Assembly (NCBI RefSeq): GCF_000092205.1
Contig: NC_014216.1
Location: 806,001-870,000 of the forward strand
Length of the DNA: 64,000 nucleotides
Direction: 5' to 3'
Origin: Desulfurivibrio alkaliphilus AHT 2
Lineage (GTDB): Bacteria; Desulfobacterota; Desulfobulbia; Desulfobulbales; Desulfurivibrionaceae
The position numbers and the translations under genes are program-made. Of the stretch, positions 44,242 through 53,074 are shown one piece after another (position 1 is the first letter of the stretch; each line of letters starts with the position of its first letter). The notes under the pieces are model-generated. The model was not told the origin of the DNA. It ran no database searches and saw nothing but the letters and a program-made list of their open reading frames with translations.

Positions 44242-45848
44242 AGCGGTTGCCTGGTTTGTTCAGCCCGATGCTTGATCATCTGCGATGGTGGAACCGGCGG
44301 TTGGCCTGCCGTTACACCGTGGGCAACCTGCTGATGGTTCTGCTGGTGGGGGGCGGTTTCTATTTTTTAGCCCTTCTGCCCATGGCCCGGTTTATTGAAA
44401 GATGCAACATCTCGCAGATGGCCGACGCCGTTGACGATATTCAACGTATTTGTGAACAAAGCCACAACGAACTGCTCCGGACCGGAGTAGTTCCAGACAG
44501 TATTGAATACATCTTGAAACAGGTTGCCACCTTAAGTTTTATCGAGGATTTTCTGACCGCCAACCGGCTGCAGATTCTTCTGGTCAACAACCAGCAGGTG
44601 CTGCTGGCGCCTGACTTGCCGACGCCTTTGCCGAAGGCGACCGGCAAGCTGCTGGGGACGGATAAAGCCTATGCCGAAAGGACTTCAGAACCGGCTGCGC
44701 TCGGGGCACTGGTGGAAGACCTGTCGGTTCCTCAGAGCTCCCCTGAGATGGTGACTCTCAACGGCCGGGAATATCACCTCCAGGGCGGCACCTTTTCGCC
44801 CTGGGACTGGCAGTTTGTGGTTTTCAGAGACAGCGGCCATTTCCTCAACACCATAAGCCAGGTGCATTATGCCTATTTCGGTACCGTCATCCTGCTGCTG
44901 TTCTGGGTTTTGTTCAGTGGTTATTTTTTCCGGCGGCAGGTGGAAACCCCGGTCAACGAAATGATCAACGCCTTGCGGCAAGGGAAAAAGCCGGATTACC
45001 GGGGAGTTTATGAGTTTGAATTTCTCTCGCAGCGTTTTGCCGAGTACATGGAAGAGCAGCAGGCCCTGCACCGGCGCTTTTTTCAGCAGCAAAAACTGGA
45101 ATCAGTAGGGGTGATGGCCGGTGGCATTGCCCATGATTTCAACAACTTACTCACGGCTCTTTACGGCCAGATCAGCCTGGCGGAGCTTTCCCTGCCCGCC
45201 GACCATCCAGCCCGCGCCCATCTGTCGTTGGCCGAGGGCTCGGCCAACCGGGCCCGTTTCCTTACCCGGCAACTCTTAACCTTCACCACCGGCAACCACC
45301 TGCATCGGCGGCCGTTAACGCTATCCAGGCTGTTGCCGGAAACCGCCCGTTTTGCCTTGACCGGCAGCAACTGTGAACTGCAGTTCAGTGCCGATGAAGA
45401 CCTTTGGCCGACCGAACTGGACCCGGAGCAAATGGGCAATGTTTTTCACAACCTGGTGCTCAACGCCCGGGATGCCATGGGCGATAACGGGGAACTGACG
45501 ATCTCCTGCCGGAACCTGGAGTTGCCGGCCGACACCCGCTTGCCGTTGCCGCCGGGCCGCTACGTACGTATCGTCTTTCAGGATAACGGCTGCGGAATGG
45601 AGCCGGAAGTGCTCAGTCGCATCTTTGATCCCTATTTTTCCACCAAGGAAAAAAGCTCTCGCAAGGGAACCGGCCTGGGGCTGGCCATCTGTTATTCCGT
45701 GATCAACCAACACGGCGGCCACATCGAGGTTGACTCCGTAAAAGGGCAGGGCACGGTTTTTACCCTCTATCTGCCGGCGACCGATGGTACCGATCCGGTT
45801 ACCGAGCAGTTAAGAGCCTATTTGCAACAAAAGGGGCAGAAGTTGTGA
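44238..45848 (+). CDS. Membrane sensor histidine kinase, NtrB/DctB-like
   Basis: The 536-residue protein has two membrane spans (about 28-50 and 213-235) around a periplasmic domain, a HAMP-like linker, a HisKA domain with MAGGIAHDFNNLL, and HATPase_c (LNARDAM, DNGCGMEPEVLSRIFDPYFSTK, GTGLGLAICYSVINQHGG). The H-D-F-N-N signature is that of NtrB/DctB-type kinases. It is translationally coupled to the binding protein, and recD overlaps its stop. No response regulator adjoins it. Confidence 0.9.
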   Translation: MKRLPGLFSPMLDHLRWWNRRLACRYTVGNLLMVLLVGGGFYFLALLPMARFIERCNISQMADAVDDIQRICEQSHNELLRTGVVPDSIEYILKQVATLSFIEDFLTANRLQILLVNNQQVLLAPDLPTPLPKATGKLLGTDKAYAERTSEPAALGALVEDLSVPQSSPEMVTLNGREYHLQGGTFSPWDWQFVVFRDSGHFLNTISQVHYAYFGTVILLLFWVLFSGYFFRRQVETPVNEMINALRQGKKPDYRGVYEFEFLSQRFAEYMEEQQALHRRFFQQQKLESVGVMAGGIAHDFNNLLTALYGQISLAELSLPADHPARAHLSLAEGSANRARFLTRQLLTFTTGNHLHRRPLTLSRLLPETARFALTGSNCELQFSADEDLWPTELDPEQMGNVFHNLVLNARDAMGDNGELTISCRNLELPADTRLPLPPGRYVRIVFQDNGCGMEPEVLSRIFDPYFSTKEKSSRKGTGLGLAICYSVINQHGGHIEVDSVKGQGTVFTLYLPATDGTDPVTEQLRAYLQQKGQKL

Positions 45849-47755
45849 TGGGTCCGGAAATGGCCCAACTGATGGAACGCCTGGTCAAGGAAGAGGTGCT
45901 GGCCGAGTTTGACCGGCACTGGCTTGAACTGCTGGCCCGGCTGCAACCTCAGAGCTCCCCCGCCCTGCTGCTGACGGCGGCCTTGCTGCGCCGGGCCGTG
46001 GATTTGGGCCACGTCTGCCTTAAGCTGCCGGAGGTGGCGGCCTGGTGGCCGGCGGAAGCCGCGGCCATGGGTTATGCCGCCCCCTCGCCGTCGACCCTGC
46101 TGGCCGAGTTGCGCCACAGTGCCCTGGTGGACAGCCTGGAGCCTGGCGCGTGCAGCCATCTTCAGGGCGCAACCGAGCACGGGCCACCACAGGTCGCGGT
46201 GGCCCCTCTGGTATTGAGCGACAACCGGCTTTATCTGCGGCGCTACTGGCAGTACGAAATGGCCCTGGCCGATGAGATCAGGGCAAGGGCGGTAAGGGTA
46301 CCCGCGCCGCCGGCGCCGGAGGTTGCCGCCGCCCGCCTGGCCGAACTGGCGACGGCAGCAGGGGTGGAACTGGACCAGGACCAGCAGGCGGCGGTACTGG
46401 GGGCGCTCAACCATTATCTAACCGTGATTTCCGGGGGACCGGGAACCGGCAAGACCACCATTATCTTTTTTATCCTGACCCTGCTGACCCAAATGGCCAG
46501 AGAAGAGGGACAGGGGAGCGATTTGCGGGTGCTGCTGCTGGCCCCCACCGGCAAGGCAACAGCTCGCCTGGCGGAGACCCTGCGGGAACGAGCGGCGGAG
46601 TTTTCCGCCATGACCATCCACCGGGCCTTGGGGTATCAAAGCTGTTCCCCCACCATTTTCCGCCATAACCGGAGCAACCCGCTGGCGGCCGACCTGGTGG
46701 TGGTGGACGAGGCCTCCATGGTGGACCTGGCCCTGATGAGCAAACTGTTTGCCGCCGTATCTCCCCGGGCCCGGTTGGTGCTGCTGGGCGACAAGGACCA
46801 ACTGGCCTCGGTGGAGGCCGGCTCCATTCTGGGCGATATCTGTTTGGCCGCCCCGCAGCTGGACTCGGCGGTTATTGAGTTGAGCCGGGAGTTCCGCTTT
46901 GATCCTCGGCGGGGTATCGGCGCCCTGGTGCGAGGGATTAAGGCGGGAGAGCCGGCCACGGTACTGGCGGTGCCGGTGCGGGTGGATGGCGCCCAAAATG
47001 ATGACCCCAAAGGGCCGCCAGCAGAGGTTACTTTAAGTGACCAACCCGGCGCTCCGGCGGAAAACCCCACCTTGCGCGAGTTGGTGCTGGCCGGTTTCCG
47101 GCCTTGCCTGCAGGCCTCTTCCCCGGCCGAAGCCCTGGCCAGAATGAATGACTTCCGCCTACTCTGCGCCCATCGCCGGGGACCATACGGGGTCGAGCAA
47201 CTCAACAGCTTTTGCCGGCAACTGCTGCGGGCGGAAGGAGTGCTGGGAGAGGCGGCAGGCCGTGGGGCAATGGGAAAGGAGGCCAGAGGGCCGGCGGACG
47301 GACTCGCTCCGGAAGGGGATTATTATCGGGGGCAACCGGTGCTGGTGGTGGCCAACAGCTACGAAAGCCGGCTGTTCAACGGCGATCTGGGCATTATCTG
47401 GCCGTCGCCGGACGACGCCGGCCAACTGATGGCCTTTTTCCCGTCCGCCCAGGGGGCGCCCCGAATGCTGCCGCCGGGGCGGTTGCCCCGCCACGAAACC
47501 GCCTTTGCCATGACCATTCATAAAAGCCAGGGTTCGGAGTTCAACCAGGTGGCGGTGGTTCTGCCTCCGGAAGACTCACCCCTGCTCAGCCGGGAGCTGT
47601 TGTACACGGCTGTCTCCCGGGCTCGCAGCCGGGTTCATCTCTTCGGCCCCGAGCAGGTGCTCAGCCGGGCCGTTGACCGCCGGGTAACCCGCGCCTCCGG
47701 CCTGGCCGAAATTTTAACCAGGACCGAAAACGGCCATATCAGCGCACCAATATAA
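45848..47755 (+). CDS. recD: Exodeoxyribonuclease V subunit RecD
   Basis: The 635-residue superfamily 1B helicase has Walker A GGPGTGKTTI, motif II VVDEASMVDLALM, GDKDQLASVEAGSILGD and the C-terminal TIHKSQGSEFNQVAVVLP. It is the 5'-3' motor of RecBCD. ATG 45848 overlaps the TGA of the kinase gene; a GTG at 45845 is the alternative. recC and recB lie about 5.5 kb upstream, separated by unrelated genes. Confidence 0.93.
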   Translation: MGPEMAQLMERLVKEEVLAEFDRHWLELLARLQPQSSPALLLTAALLRRAVDLGHVCLKLPEVAAWWPAEAAAMGYAAPSPSTLLAELRHSALVDSLEPGACSHLQGATEHGPPQVAVAPLVLSDNRLYLRRYWQYEMALADEIRARAVRVPAPPAPEVAAARLAELATAAGVELDQDQQAAVLGALNHYLTVISGGPGTGKTTIIFFILTLLTQMAREEGQGSDLRVLLLAPTGKATARLAETLRERAAEFSAMTIHRALGYQSCSPTIFRHNRSNPLAADLVVVDEASMVDLALMSKLFAAVSPRARLVLLGDKDQLASVEAGSILGDICLAAPQLDSAVIELSREFRFDPRRGIGALVRGIKAGEPATVLAVPVRVDGAQNDDPKGPPAEVTLSDQPGAPAENPTLRELVLAGFRPCLQASSPAEALARMNDFRLLCAHRRGPYGVEQLNSFCRQLLRAEGVLGEAAGRGAMGKEARGPADGLAPEGDYYRGQPVLVVANSYESRLFNGDLGIIWPSPDDAGQLMAFFPSAQGAPRMLPPGRLPRHETAFAMTIHKSQGSEFNQVAVVLPPEDSPLLSRELLYTAVSRARSRVHLFGPEQVLSRAVDRRVTRASGLAEILTRTENGHISAPI

Positions 47756-47760
47756 AAAAT

Positions 47761-48606
47761 ATGAACCCTTTGGAACTGTTCAAGAAAACCCCGCAGACCA
47801 ACTGCGGCCAGTGCGGCCACCCCGCCTGCCTGGCCTTTGCCGCCGCGGTTACCAAGGGCGGAGAGGACCCTGCCAAGTGCCCTTTCCTCGACCTTGCCGC
47901 CCTGGGCCTCAGCCGGCAAGAGGGACCGGAGCTGGCCGGGGTGCTTCGCCAGCGGGAACTGGAACTGGCGGAGTACCTGAAAAGCCAGGTTGCCGGCTTG
48001 GACTTTGCCGCTCTGGCCGAGCCCTTGGGCTGCCGGCTGGAACAGGACGGCAGCGGCCGACCGGTGCTGGTGTTCAACTACCTTGGCCAAGAGACGCGGC
48101 TGAACGCGACCGGTGTCTGGCTGGAGGGGGTGGAGCCGGAGGACCCCAGGGACCGGATTCTGCTCTACAGCTATGTCCGTTCCGGCGGCGGCCCCGCCCC
48201 CACCAACCAATGGATCGGCCTGGAAAGCCTGCCCAATACCATTTCCAAGGTGCGCACCCTGGCCGTCTACGGCGAACAACCTTTGGCCCGGTTGTTCCAC
48301 GAGTATGGCCACCAGCGGTTGCTGGCGGCCGGCTTGCAACTGGGCGGTTCATCCCCGGCCGAGTCCACCGCCGATCTCAGCATGATCATCCCGGTGCTGC
48401 CCCAACTGCCCCAGTGCCTGCATTTCTGGGCCGAGGCGCCGGAGGAGGGCTTCGCCGCCTCGGCCAAAGTACTGTACGATGCCCGGGTGCTGGATTTTCT
48501 CGATCTTGAATCCCTGATCTTTACCACCGAGAGGCTGGTGGATCGGCTGACCTTGCTGCTGCAGGAACCAAAGTCGGCAGCACTTGGCAAGCCGGAAAAA
48601 AAGTAA
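47761..48606 (+). CDS. Fe-S domain and DUF3786 protein
   Basis: The 281-residue protein begins with an Fe-S domain of the CGQCGHPACLAFA...C type (C15, C18, C23 and a later C in AKCPF). This resembles the 4Fe-4S domain of corrinoid proteins and RnfB. Residues about 85-275 match DUF3786 (NYLGQETRLNATGVWLEG, DLSMIIPVLPQLPQ). It is found in strict anaerobes; a corrinoid- or CO-metabolism-related role is a guess. No ribosome site is visible before ATG 47761. Confidence 0.82.
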   Translation: MNPLELFKKTPQTNCGQCGHPACLAFAAAVTKGGEDPAKCPFLDLAALGLSRQEGPELAGVLRQRELELAEYLKSQVAGLDFAALAEPLGCRLEQDGSGRPVLVFNYLGQETRLNATGVWLEGVEPEDPRDRILLYSYVRSGGGPAPTNQWIGLESLPNTISKVRTLAVYGEQPLARLFHEYGHQRLLAAGLQLGGSSPAESTADLSMIIPVLPQLPQCLHFWAEAPEEGFAASAKVLYDARVLDFLDLESLIFTTERLVDRLTLLLQEPKSAALGKPEKK

Positions 48607-48619
48607 CCGTTCACCAGAG
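48603..48619 (-). repeat. Short dispersed repeat, copy 2
   Basis: GTAACCGTTCACCAGAG, inverted relative to copies at 32802 and 51379. It spans the stop codon of the DUF3786 gene and lies 26 bp before palindromic element copy B. Confidence 0.65.
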
Positions 48620-48645
48620 GTACTAACCTACAGGTATAACGGGCT

Positions 48646-48753
48646 GTAATCGTTCAGCAGTGCCGCAGGTTCGGGCAAGCAGCCAGGCGCAGCGTACCCC
48701 CTGTACGTAAGTCTGGCTGATCGCCAGAAGATGCGGTGCTGCTGAACGATTAC
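48646..48753 (+). repeat. Palindromic element, copy B
   Basis: The 108-bp element has perfect 15-bp ends GTAATCGTTCAGCAG and CTGCTGAACGATTAC. The full fold is a single hairpin of paired blocks 15, 5, 7, 9 and 5 bp with matching small internal loops. The preceding GGTATAACGGGCT is shared with copy C. It separates the DUF3786 and C_GCAxxG_C_C genes, and one right-arm ATG (48736) can extend the latter's frame. Confidence 0.95.
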
Positions 48754-48780
48754 GGAAAAAAACAGCAAGGAGCAACCGTG

Positions 48781-49272
48781 ATGGAAAAAATTCCCGAGCT
48801 TTGCGGCCAGCGGGCGGAAAATATTTACAGCCACCGCAACTTCTGCTGTGCCGAATCGGTACTGGTTACCTTAAACGGCGCTTTTAAAATCGGCCTGGCT
48901 GAAAACACCGCGGCCGCCCTGGGTTCCGGCTTCTGCCACGGGATGGGCGGGGCCGGCTGTGTCTGCGGGGCCCTGGCCGGGGGCGAGATGGTGCTGGGGT
49001 TGCTGCTGGGCCCACGCCAGGAAGGGGGGCTGGCCAAAAAGGTGTTCCAGAAAGAAATAGCGGCGGTGATGCATGATCGCTTCAAGGAGCGTTTCGGCGC
49101 CACCTGCTGCCGGGTGTTACTGAAAAAACGCAAGGAAAAGCAGGGGGCAAGCTGTGCTGAACTGACCCGGGGCGCCACGGAGCTGGCCGCTGAACTGCTG
49201 CTGACCAGCCGGCCGGAGTTGGCCACCAAGGTTGACCATGATTTTCTGGCGGTCCGGGACGACAAAAAATAA
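48781..49272 (+). CDS. C_GCAxxG_C_C family redox protein
   Basis: The 163-residue protein belongs to the family named for its spaced cysteines. Visible are CCAESV near residue 20, GSGFCHGMGGAGCVCGALAGGEMVLG (the GCxxG core) and ATCCRVL further on. Such proteins are widespread in anaerobes as putative redox or metal-binding proteins. AAGGAG precedes ATG 48781 by 8 nt; a longer start at 48736 would lie inside palindromic element copy B and is unlikely. Confidence 0.85.
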   Translation: MEKIPELCGQRAENIYSHRNFCCAESVLVTLNGAFKIGLAENTAAALGSGFCHGMGGAGCVCGALAGGEMVLGLLLGPRQEGGLAKKVFQKEIAAVMHDRFKERFGATCCRVLLKKRKEKQGASCAELTRGATELAAELLLTSRPELATKVDHDFLAVRDDKK

Positions 49273-49833
49273 TTATTCTTTTTCCGGCAGCAGGCTGCTT
49301 TCGGTGTCCGACTCCCGTTGTTCCCGGCGTTTTTCCGTGTCCAGGCGGTCTTCCAGTTCGCCGATATAGGCGGTCAGGGTGTTGCCCGACTGCTCCACAC
49401 TGGCCAGCAGATCTTTTTCCGCCTCATCCAGCCGGCCAAGCAGGGCATTTTCCACCAGCTCCAGGCGGTTGAGCATCTCCGCCCGGGTATTCTCGGCCGC
49501 TTCGCTCTGGCGGGCCAGTTCCTTTTCCAGGTAGTTGCGCAACTCGGTGAAGCGGGAGGTTTCCGCCTGGGTGGCCAGCTTGCGGTGATCCTGCAATTCC
49601 TGGGCATGTCGCCGGGTGGCCAGCATCAGGGTGGTCTGCAGGTAGACCACAAAAACCAGAAACAACACCGTCAGCAAGGCCAGCACGCCGAACATCAGCA
49701 GTCCCAGGGGGGCATTGAATTCGGCCACCCCTATAGAGACAGCAGTCGGCGCCACCAGGGTGGGCCAGTTGAGGGCGGCAAAAGCGGTGGCGGTAAGGAG
49801 GATGAAAGCCAGCAACAGGGCGATGAATTTCAT
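49273..49833 (-). CDS. Membrane protein with LapA-like N-terminus and coiled coil
   Basis: The 186-residue protein has two membrane segments (about 3-20 and 44-68) around a short loop, then a long coiled coil (about 75-175; QELQDHRKLATQAETSRFTELRNYLEKELARQ). The N-terminus resembles LapA/YciS. It ends SSLLPEKE. It lies convergent to the C_GCAxxG_C_C gene and upstream of nothing obvious. The function is unknown. Confidence 0.7.
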   Translation of the reverse strand: MKFIALLLAFILLTATAFAALNWPTLVAPTAVSIGVAEFNAPLGLLMFGVLALLTVLFLVFVVYLQTTLMLATRRHAQELQDHRKLATQAETSRFTELRNYLEKELARQSEAAENTRAEMLNRLELVENALLGRLDEAEKDLLASVEQSGNTLTAYIGELEDRLDTEKRREQRESDTESSLLPEKE

Positions 49834-49889
49834 GATCGGCGTTTCTCCTGGTCGGGGTTGAGGTTAAGCTGCCACAGCCGTAACCGAAA

Positions 49890-51230
49890 TTATTGCGGTT
49901 TGATTTGCTTGACGTTGCAGCTCAGTTGGCCATCGTGCAGGATCAGGCTGAGCTCTTCGTCGATTTCGGCCTGCCGGGCGGAGCGCAAAACCGTGCCGTC
50001 GGTCCGGCGGGCAATGGCGTAGCCGCGACCAAGCACGGCCAAAGGGCTGACTGCATCCAGAATAGCAGCATTACGGCCCAGATGGTTACGTTTTTCCACC
50101 ATGATACTGTTAATGGTGAAATTTAACCGCATTACCCCGGCCTGCAGGCGGTCGCGCTGCCGGGCCAGTTCCCGGCGGGGGTCCCGCTGCTGCAAGATGG
50201 CCTGAAAGCGGTTCAGGCGCTCTTGGCAGCGGTGCAGGTGGTAACGCAGACCATGGCCCAACTCGGCCTGGAGGTGGTCCAGCCGCAGGTGGTGCTGGGC
50301 CAGCAGGCGGCTGGGGTCGCCCAGCAAGCGCTGGCCGGCAAGCAGTTTTTGGCGTGCCTCCTGCAACTGCCGGCGCAGCGTAGCGGCCAGCCGCCGGTTA
50401 AATTCGTTGATGGCGCCGGCCAGCGCCTCCTGGTCCGGCAGGACCATCTGCGCTGCGGCGGTGGGGGTGGGAGCGCGCAGGTCGGCGACGAAATCGGCGA
50501 TGGTGAAATCCACCTCGTGGCCCACCGCCGAAACCACCGGAATTTCCGACGCCGCCACCGCTCTCGCCAGTTCTTCCTCGTTGAAGGCCCAGAGGTCTTC
50601 CAACGAACCCCCGCCGCGGCACAGCACGATAACGTCCCAGCGCGCAAGTTGATTGAGCCGGGCGATGGCCTGGGCGATTTCCGCCGCCGCCCCGTCACCC
50701 TGGACCCGCACCGGCATGATGCTGATGGCGGTGGCCGGGCAGCGTTTTGCCGCCTGGGTCAGAAAGTCCCGCACCGCCGCCCCCTGGGGCGAGGTAACCA
50801 GGGCGATGCTTTTGGGCAGAAAGGGCAGGGGTCGTTTGCGTTCAGGGGCAAACAGCCCCTCGGCTTCCAGCTTGGCCTTCAGGCGATCAAAGGCGATGCG
50901 CAGCAGGCCGGCGCCCTTGCCGTCCATGAAGTCTATGATCAACTGATATTCGCCCCGGGGCTCATACACCGAGATTCGCCCCCGGCACAAAACTTCCAGG
51001 CCATCGGCGGGGGTGCAGGCCAGGTAACGTTGCTGGGCCCGAAACAGTACCGCCCGCAACTGGGCGTCGGCATCTTTCAGGGTAAAGTAGAGGTGGCCGG
51101 AAGATGGGCGGCGCAGGTTGGAGATCTCCCCGGTCACGGTGACCATGGAGTAAGAGGTTTCCAGCAGCCCCCTGATGGAGCGAGTCAGTTCCGAGACGGT
51201 TTGAATGCGGTTGTCGAAAGGGTTTTCCAT
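49890..51230 (-). CDS. xseA: Exodeoxyribonuclease VII large subunit
   Basis: The 446-residue protein has an OB-fold N-terminus (TVTGEISNLRRPSSGHLYFTLKDADAQLRAVLFR), the catalytic core (ALVTSPQGAAVRDFL, LCRGGGSLEDLWAFNEE, SAVGHEVDFTIADFVADLRAPTPTAAA), a coiled coil and a C-terminal SPLAVLGRGYAI motif. It degrades single-stranded DNA with the small subunit XseB, which is not in the window. Confidence 0.96.
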   Translation of the reverse strand: MENPFDNRIQTVSELTRSIRGLLETSYSMVTVTGEISNLRRPSSGHLYFTLKDADAQLRAVLFRAQQRYLACTPADGLEVLCRGRISVYEPRGEYQLIIDFMDGKGAGLLRIAFDRLKAKLEAEGLFAPERKRPLPFLPKSIALVTSPQGAAVRDFLTQAAKRCPATAISIMPVRVQGDGAAAEIAQAIARLNQLARWDVIVLCRGGGSLEDLWAFNEEELARAVAASEIPVVSAVGHEVDFTIADFVADLRAPTPTAAAQMVLPDQEALAGAINEFNRRLAATLRRQLQEARQKLLAGQRLLGDPSRLLAQHHLRLDHLQAELGHGLRYHLHRCQERLNRFQAILQQRDPRRELARQRDRLQAGVMRLNFTINSIMVEKRNHLGRNAAILDAVSPLAVLGRGYAIARRTDGTVLRSARQAEIDEELSLILHDGQLSCNVKQIKPQ

Positions 51231-51350
51231 AAGTTTGCAATGGGTTACGGTCTGGCATCTTTTGCCCTGACCGGTAAAAAAAACCGGGATGATTTTTGCT
51301 TAAAAGGCAAGTATACTAACGCGCTTTAACAAGGGCAAAGAATTTTGCCA

Positions 51351-51372
51351 AACTTGCCGCAACCGGCAAGTT
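51351..51372 (+). other. Hairpin in the leader of the YfgM-like gene
   Basis: AACTTGCCG and CGGCAAGTT form a 9-bp perfect stem with a CAAC loop. No T run follows. A TATACT box at 51312-51317 lies upstream without a convincing -35. The short repeat at 51379 follows the hairpin. Confidence 0.45.
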
Positions 51373-51378
51373 AATACC

Positions 51379-51396
51379 TCTCTGGTGAACGGTTAC
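51379..51396 (+). repeat. Short dispersed repeat, copy 3
   Basis: TCTCTGGTGAACGGTTAC, the same motif as at 32802-32819 (one difference) and the inverted copy at 48603-48619. It lies 35 bases before the YfgM-like gene. Confidence 0.65.
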
Positions 51397-51430
51397 TACC
51401 AGCTTACCAAAATAAAAAACGGGAATACAC

Positions 51431-52099
51431 GTGGCTGAAAAAAAAATCTTCCAACCGGGCAAGCTTAAACCCGCCGGCAGCGGCACCACCAACTTTTTCG
51501 ATGAACTCAACCTGCCCCCGGCGGCGGCGGAGTTTCTCAATGTCTGGTACCGCCATATCCTGGCGGCCATCGGCATAGTGGTGGTGGCGATACTGACCTG
51601 GAGCCTGAGCCAGCAGTATGTAACCTCCCGCGCCGAACAGTCCTCCCAGCAGCTTAGTGTCGCCATGCAAATCGCCGATCCTGCCGCCCGGGCCCAGGCC
51701 CTGGAAGAGGTGGCTTCGTCCTACCGCCGCACCGGCGCCGGGATCTGGAGCCGTATTGAACTGGCTCACCTGGCCAGGGACGCCGGCGACCTGGAGGGAG
51801 CGGCTCAGGCTTACCAGGAGTTGCTGGGCACCATTTCCCGGCGTGATGCACGCCGCCCCATGGTGCAGTTGAGTCTGGCCCAGGTTTTGAGCGAACTGGG
51901 CCAGGATGAGCAGGCCCTTAGGTACTACCGGGAACTGGCCGAAACCCCGGGCTTTGAAGCCTGGGGACTGCTGGGCACCGGTGATGTAATGGCCCGCCGG
52001 GGAGACACCGAAGCGGCCCGGGAAAAATACCGCCAGGTGACGGAAAAAACCAACGCCCCGCTGCTGGTGCTGGAGCAGGCCGAGTCGCGCCTACGGTAA
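51431..52099 (+). CDS. YfgM-like membrane-anchored TPR protein
   Basis: The 222-residue protein has a cytoplasmic N-terminus, one membrane span (about 38-60; HILAAIGIVVVAILTWSLS) and a periplasmic TPR domain (about 75-220). This layout matches YfgM/TPR_21 proteins, which act with the Sec translocon and periplasmic chaperones. Translation starts at GTG 51431. It ends 7 nt before panC. Confidence 0.8.
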   Translation: MAEKKIFQPGKLKPAGSGTTNFFDELNLPPAAAEFLNVWYRHILAAIGIVVVAILTWSLSQQYVTSRAEQSSQQLSVAMQIADPAARAQALEEVASSYRRTGAGIWSRIELAHLARDAGDLEGAAQAYQELLGTISRRDARRPMVQLSLAQVLSELGQDEQALRYYRELAETPGFEAWGLLGTGDVMARRGDTEAAREKYRQVTEKTNAPLLVLEQAESRLR

Positions 52100-52106
52100 A
52101 AAGAAC

Positions 52107-52946
52107 ATGGAAATCATCACCCAGCTTGAGGCCATGCGTGGCTGGGCGGAGCGGCGGCGCCGGGAGGGAGGAAGAATTGCCCTGGTGCCCACCATGGGTT
52201 ATTTCCATGAGGGGCATTTGCACCTGATGCGTCTGGCCGCCACCCAGGCCCGGCATGTGGTGGTAAGCCTCTTTGTCAACCCCATCCAGTTTGCCCCCGG
52301 TGAAGATCTGGCCGACTACCCTCGCGACCGGCAGCGCGATGCCGACCTGGCCGCCGATTGCGGGGTGGAGGTGCTCTTCTGCCCGGAACCGGAAGCCATG
52401 TACCCACCGACCTTCCGCACCTCGGTAACGGTTACCGGACTCAGCAGCGAAGTACTCTGCGGCCGCAGCCGCCCCACCCATTTCACCGGGGTGGCCACCG
52501 TGCTGACCAAGCTTTTCAACCTGATCCGCCCCCACAAGGCGATTTTCGGCGAAAAAGACTTCCAGCAACTGGCAGTGATCCGGGCCCTGGTACGGGATTT
52601 AAACTGGGATCTGGAGGTTGTCGGCCACCCCATCGTGCGGGAGGCCGACGGTCTGGCCATGAGTTCCCGCAATGTTTACATGACCAAGGAACAGCGGCAG
52701 GCAGCCCTGGCGCTGCCCCGGGCCCTCGAGGAAGCCCGCCGGATGGTAGCCGCCGGGGAGACAAACCCGGAAGGGTTGCGGCGCCAACTGGCCGCCGGGC
52801 TGGAACAGGCTGGCCTGAAGTGGGAGTACATTGAGTTTGTCGATCCCGATTCACTGGCGGCGGCTGAGTCGATAACCCCCGGCACCGTACTGGCCCTGGC
52901 GGCCCGCAGCGGCAAAACCAGGCTGATTGACAACTGTCGCCTGTGA
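52107..52946 (+). CDS. panC: Pantothenate synthetase
   Basis: The 279-residue enzyme has VPTMGYFHEGHLHLMRLA (the HxGH-type nucleotide site), VSLFVNPIQFAPGEDLADYPR, GEKDFQQLAVIRALVRDLN and MSSRNVYM. It condenses pantoate with beta-alanine. panD, which makes beta-alanine, follows about 130 bases later; panB is not in the window. Confidence 0.97.
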   Translation: MEIITQLEAMRGWAERRRREGGRIALVPTMGYFHEGHLHLMRLAATQARHVVVSLFVNPIQFAPGEDLADYPRDRQRDADLAADCGVEVLFCPEPEAMYPPTFRTSVTVTGLSSEVLCGRSRPTHFTGVATVLTKLFNLIRPHKAIFGEKDFQQLAVIRALVRDLNWDLEVVGHPIVREADGLAMSSRNVYMTKEQRQAALALPRALEEARRMVAAGETNPEGLRRQLAAGLEQAGLKWEYIEFVDPDSLAAAESITPGTVLALAARSGKTRLIDNCRL

Positions 52947-53074
52947 TTCCGAAGTGAAACGCAAAAATCAAATGCAGTCTATCATCTAAACCCCTGATAC
53001 CCTGGCCAGTTCTGCCGGCTTCTGTTTTTTAACCGGCAACAGGCCGTAATCATTAAAGTAGAGCAACCGATATT

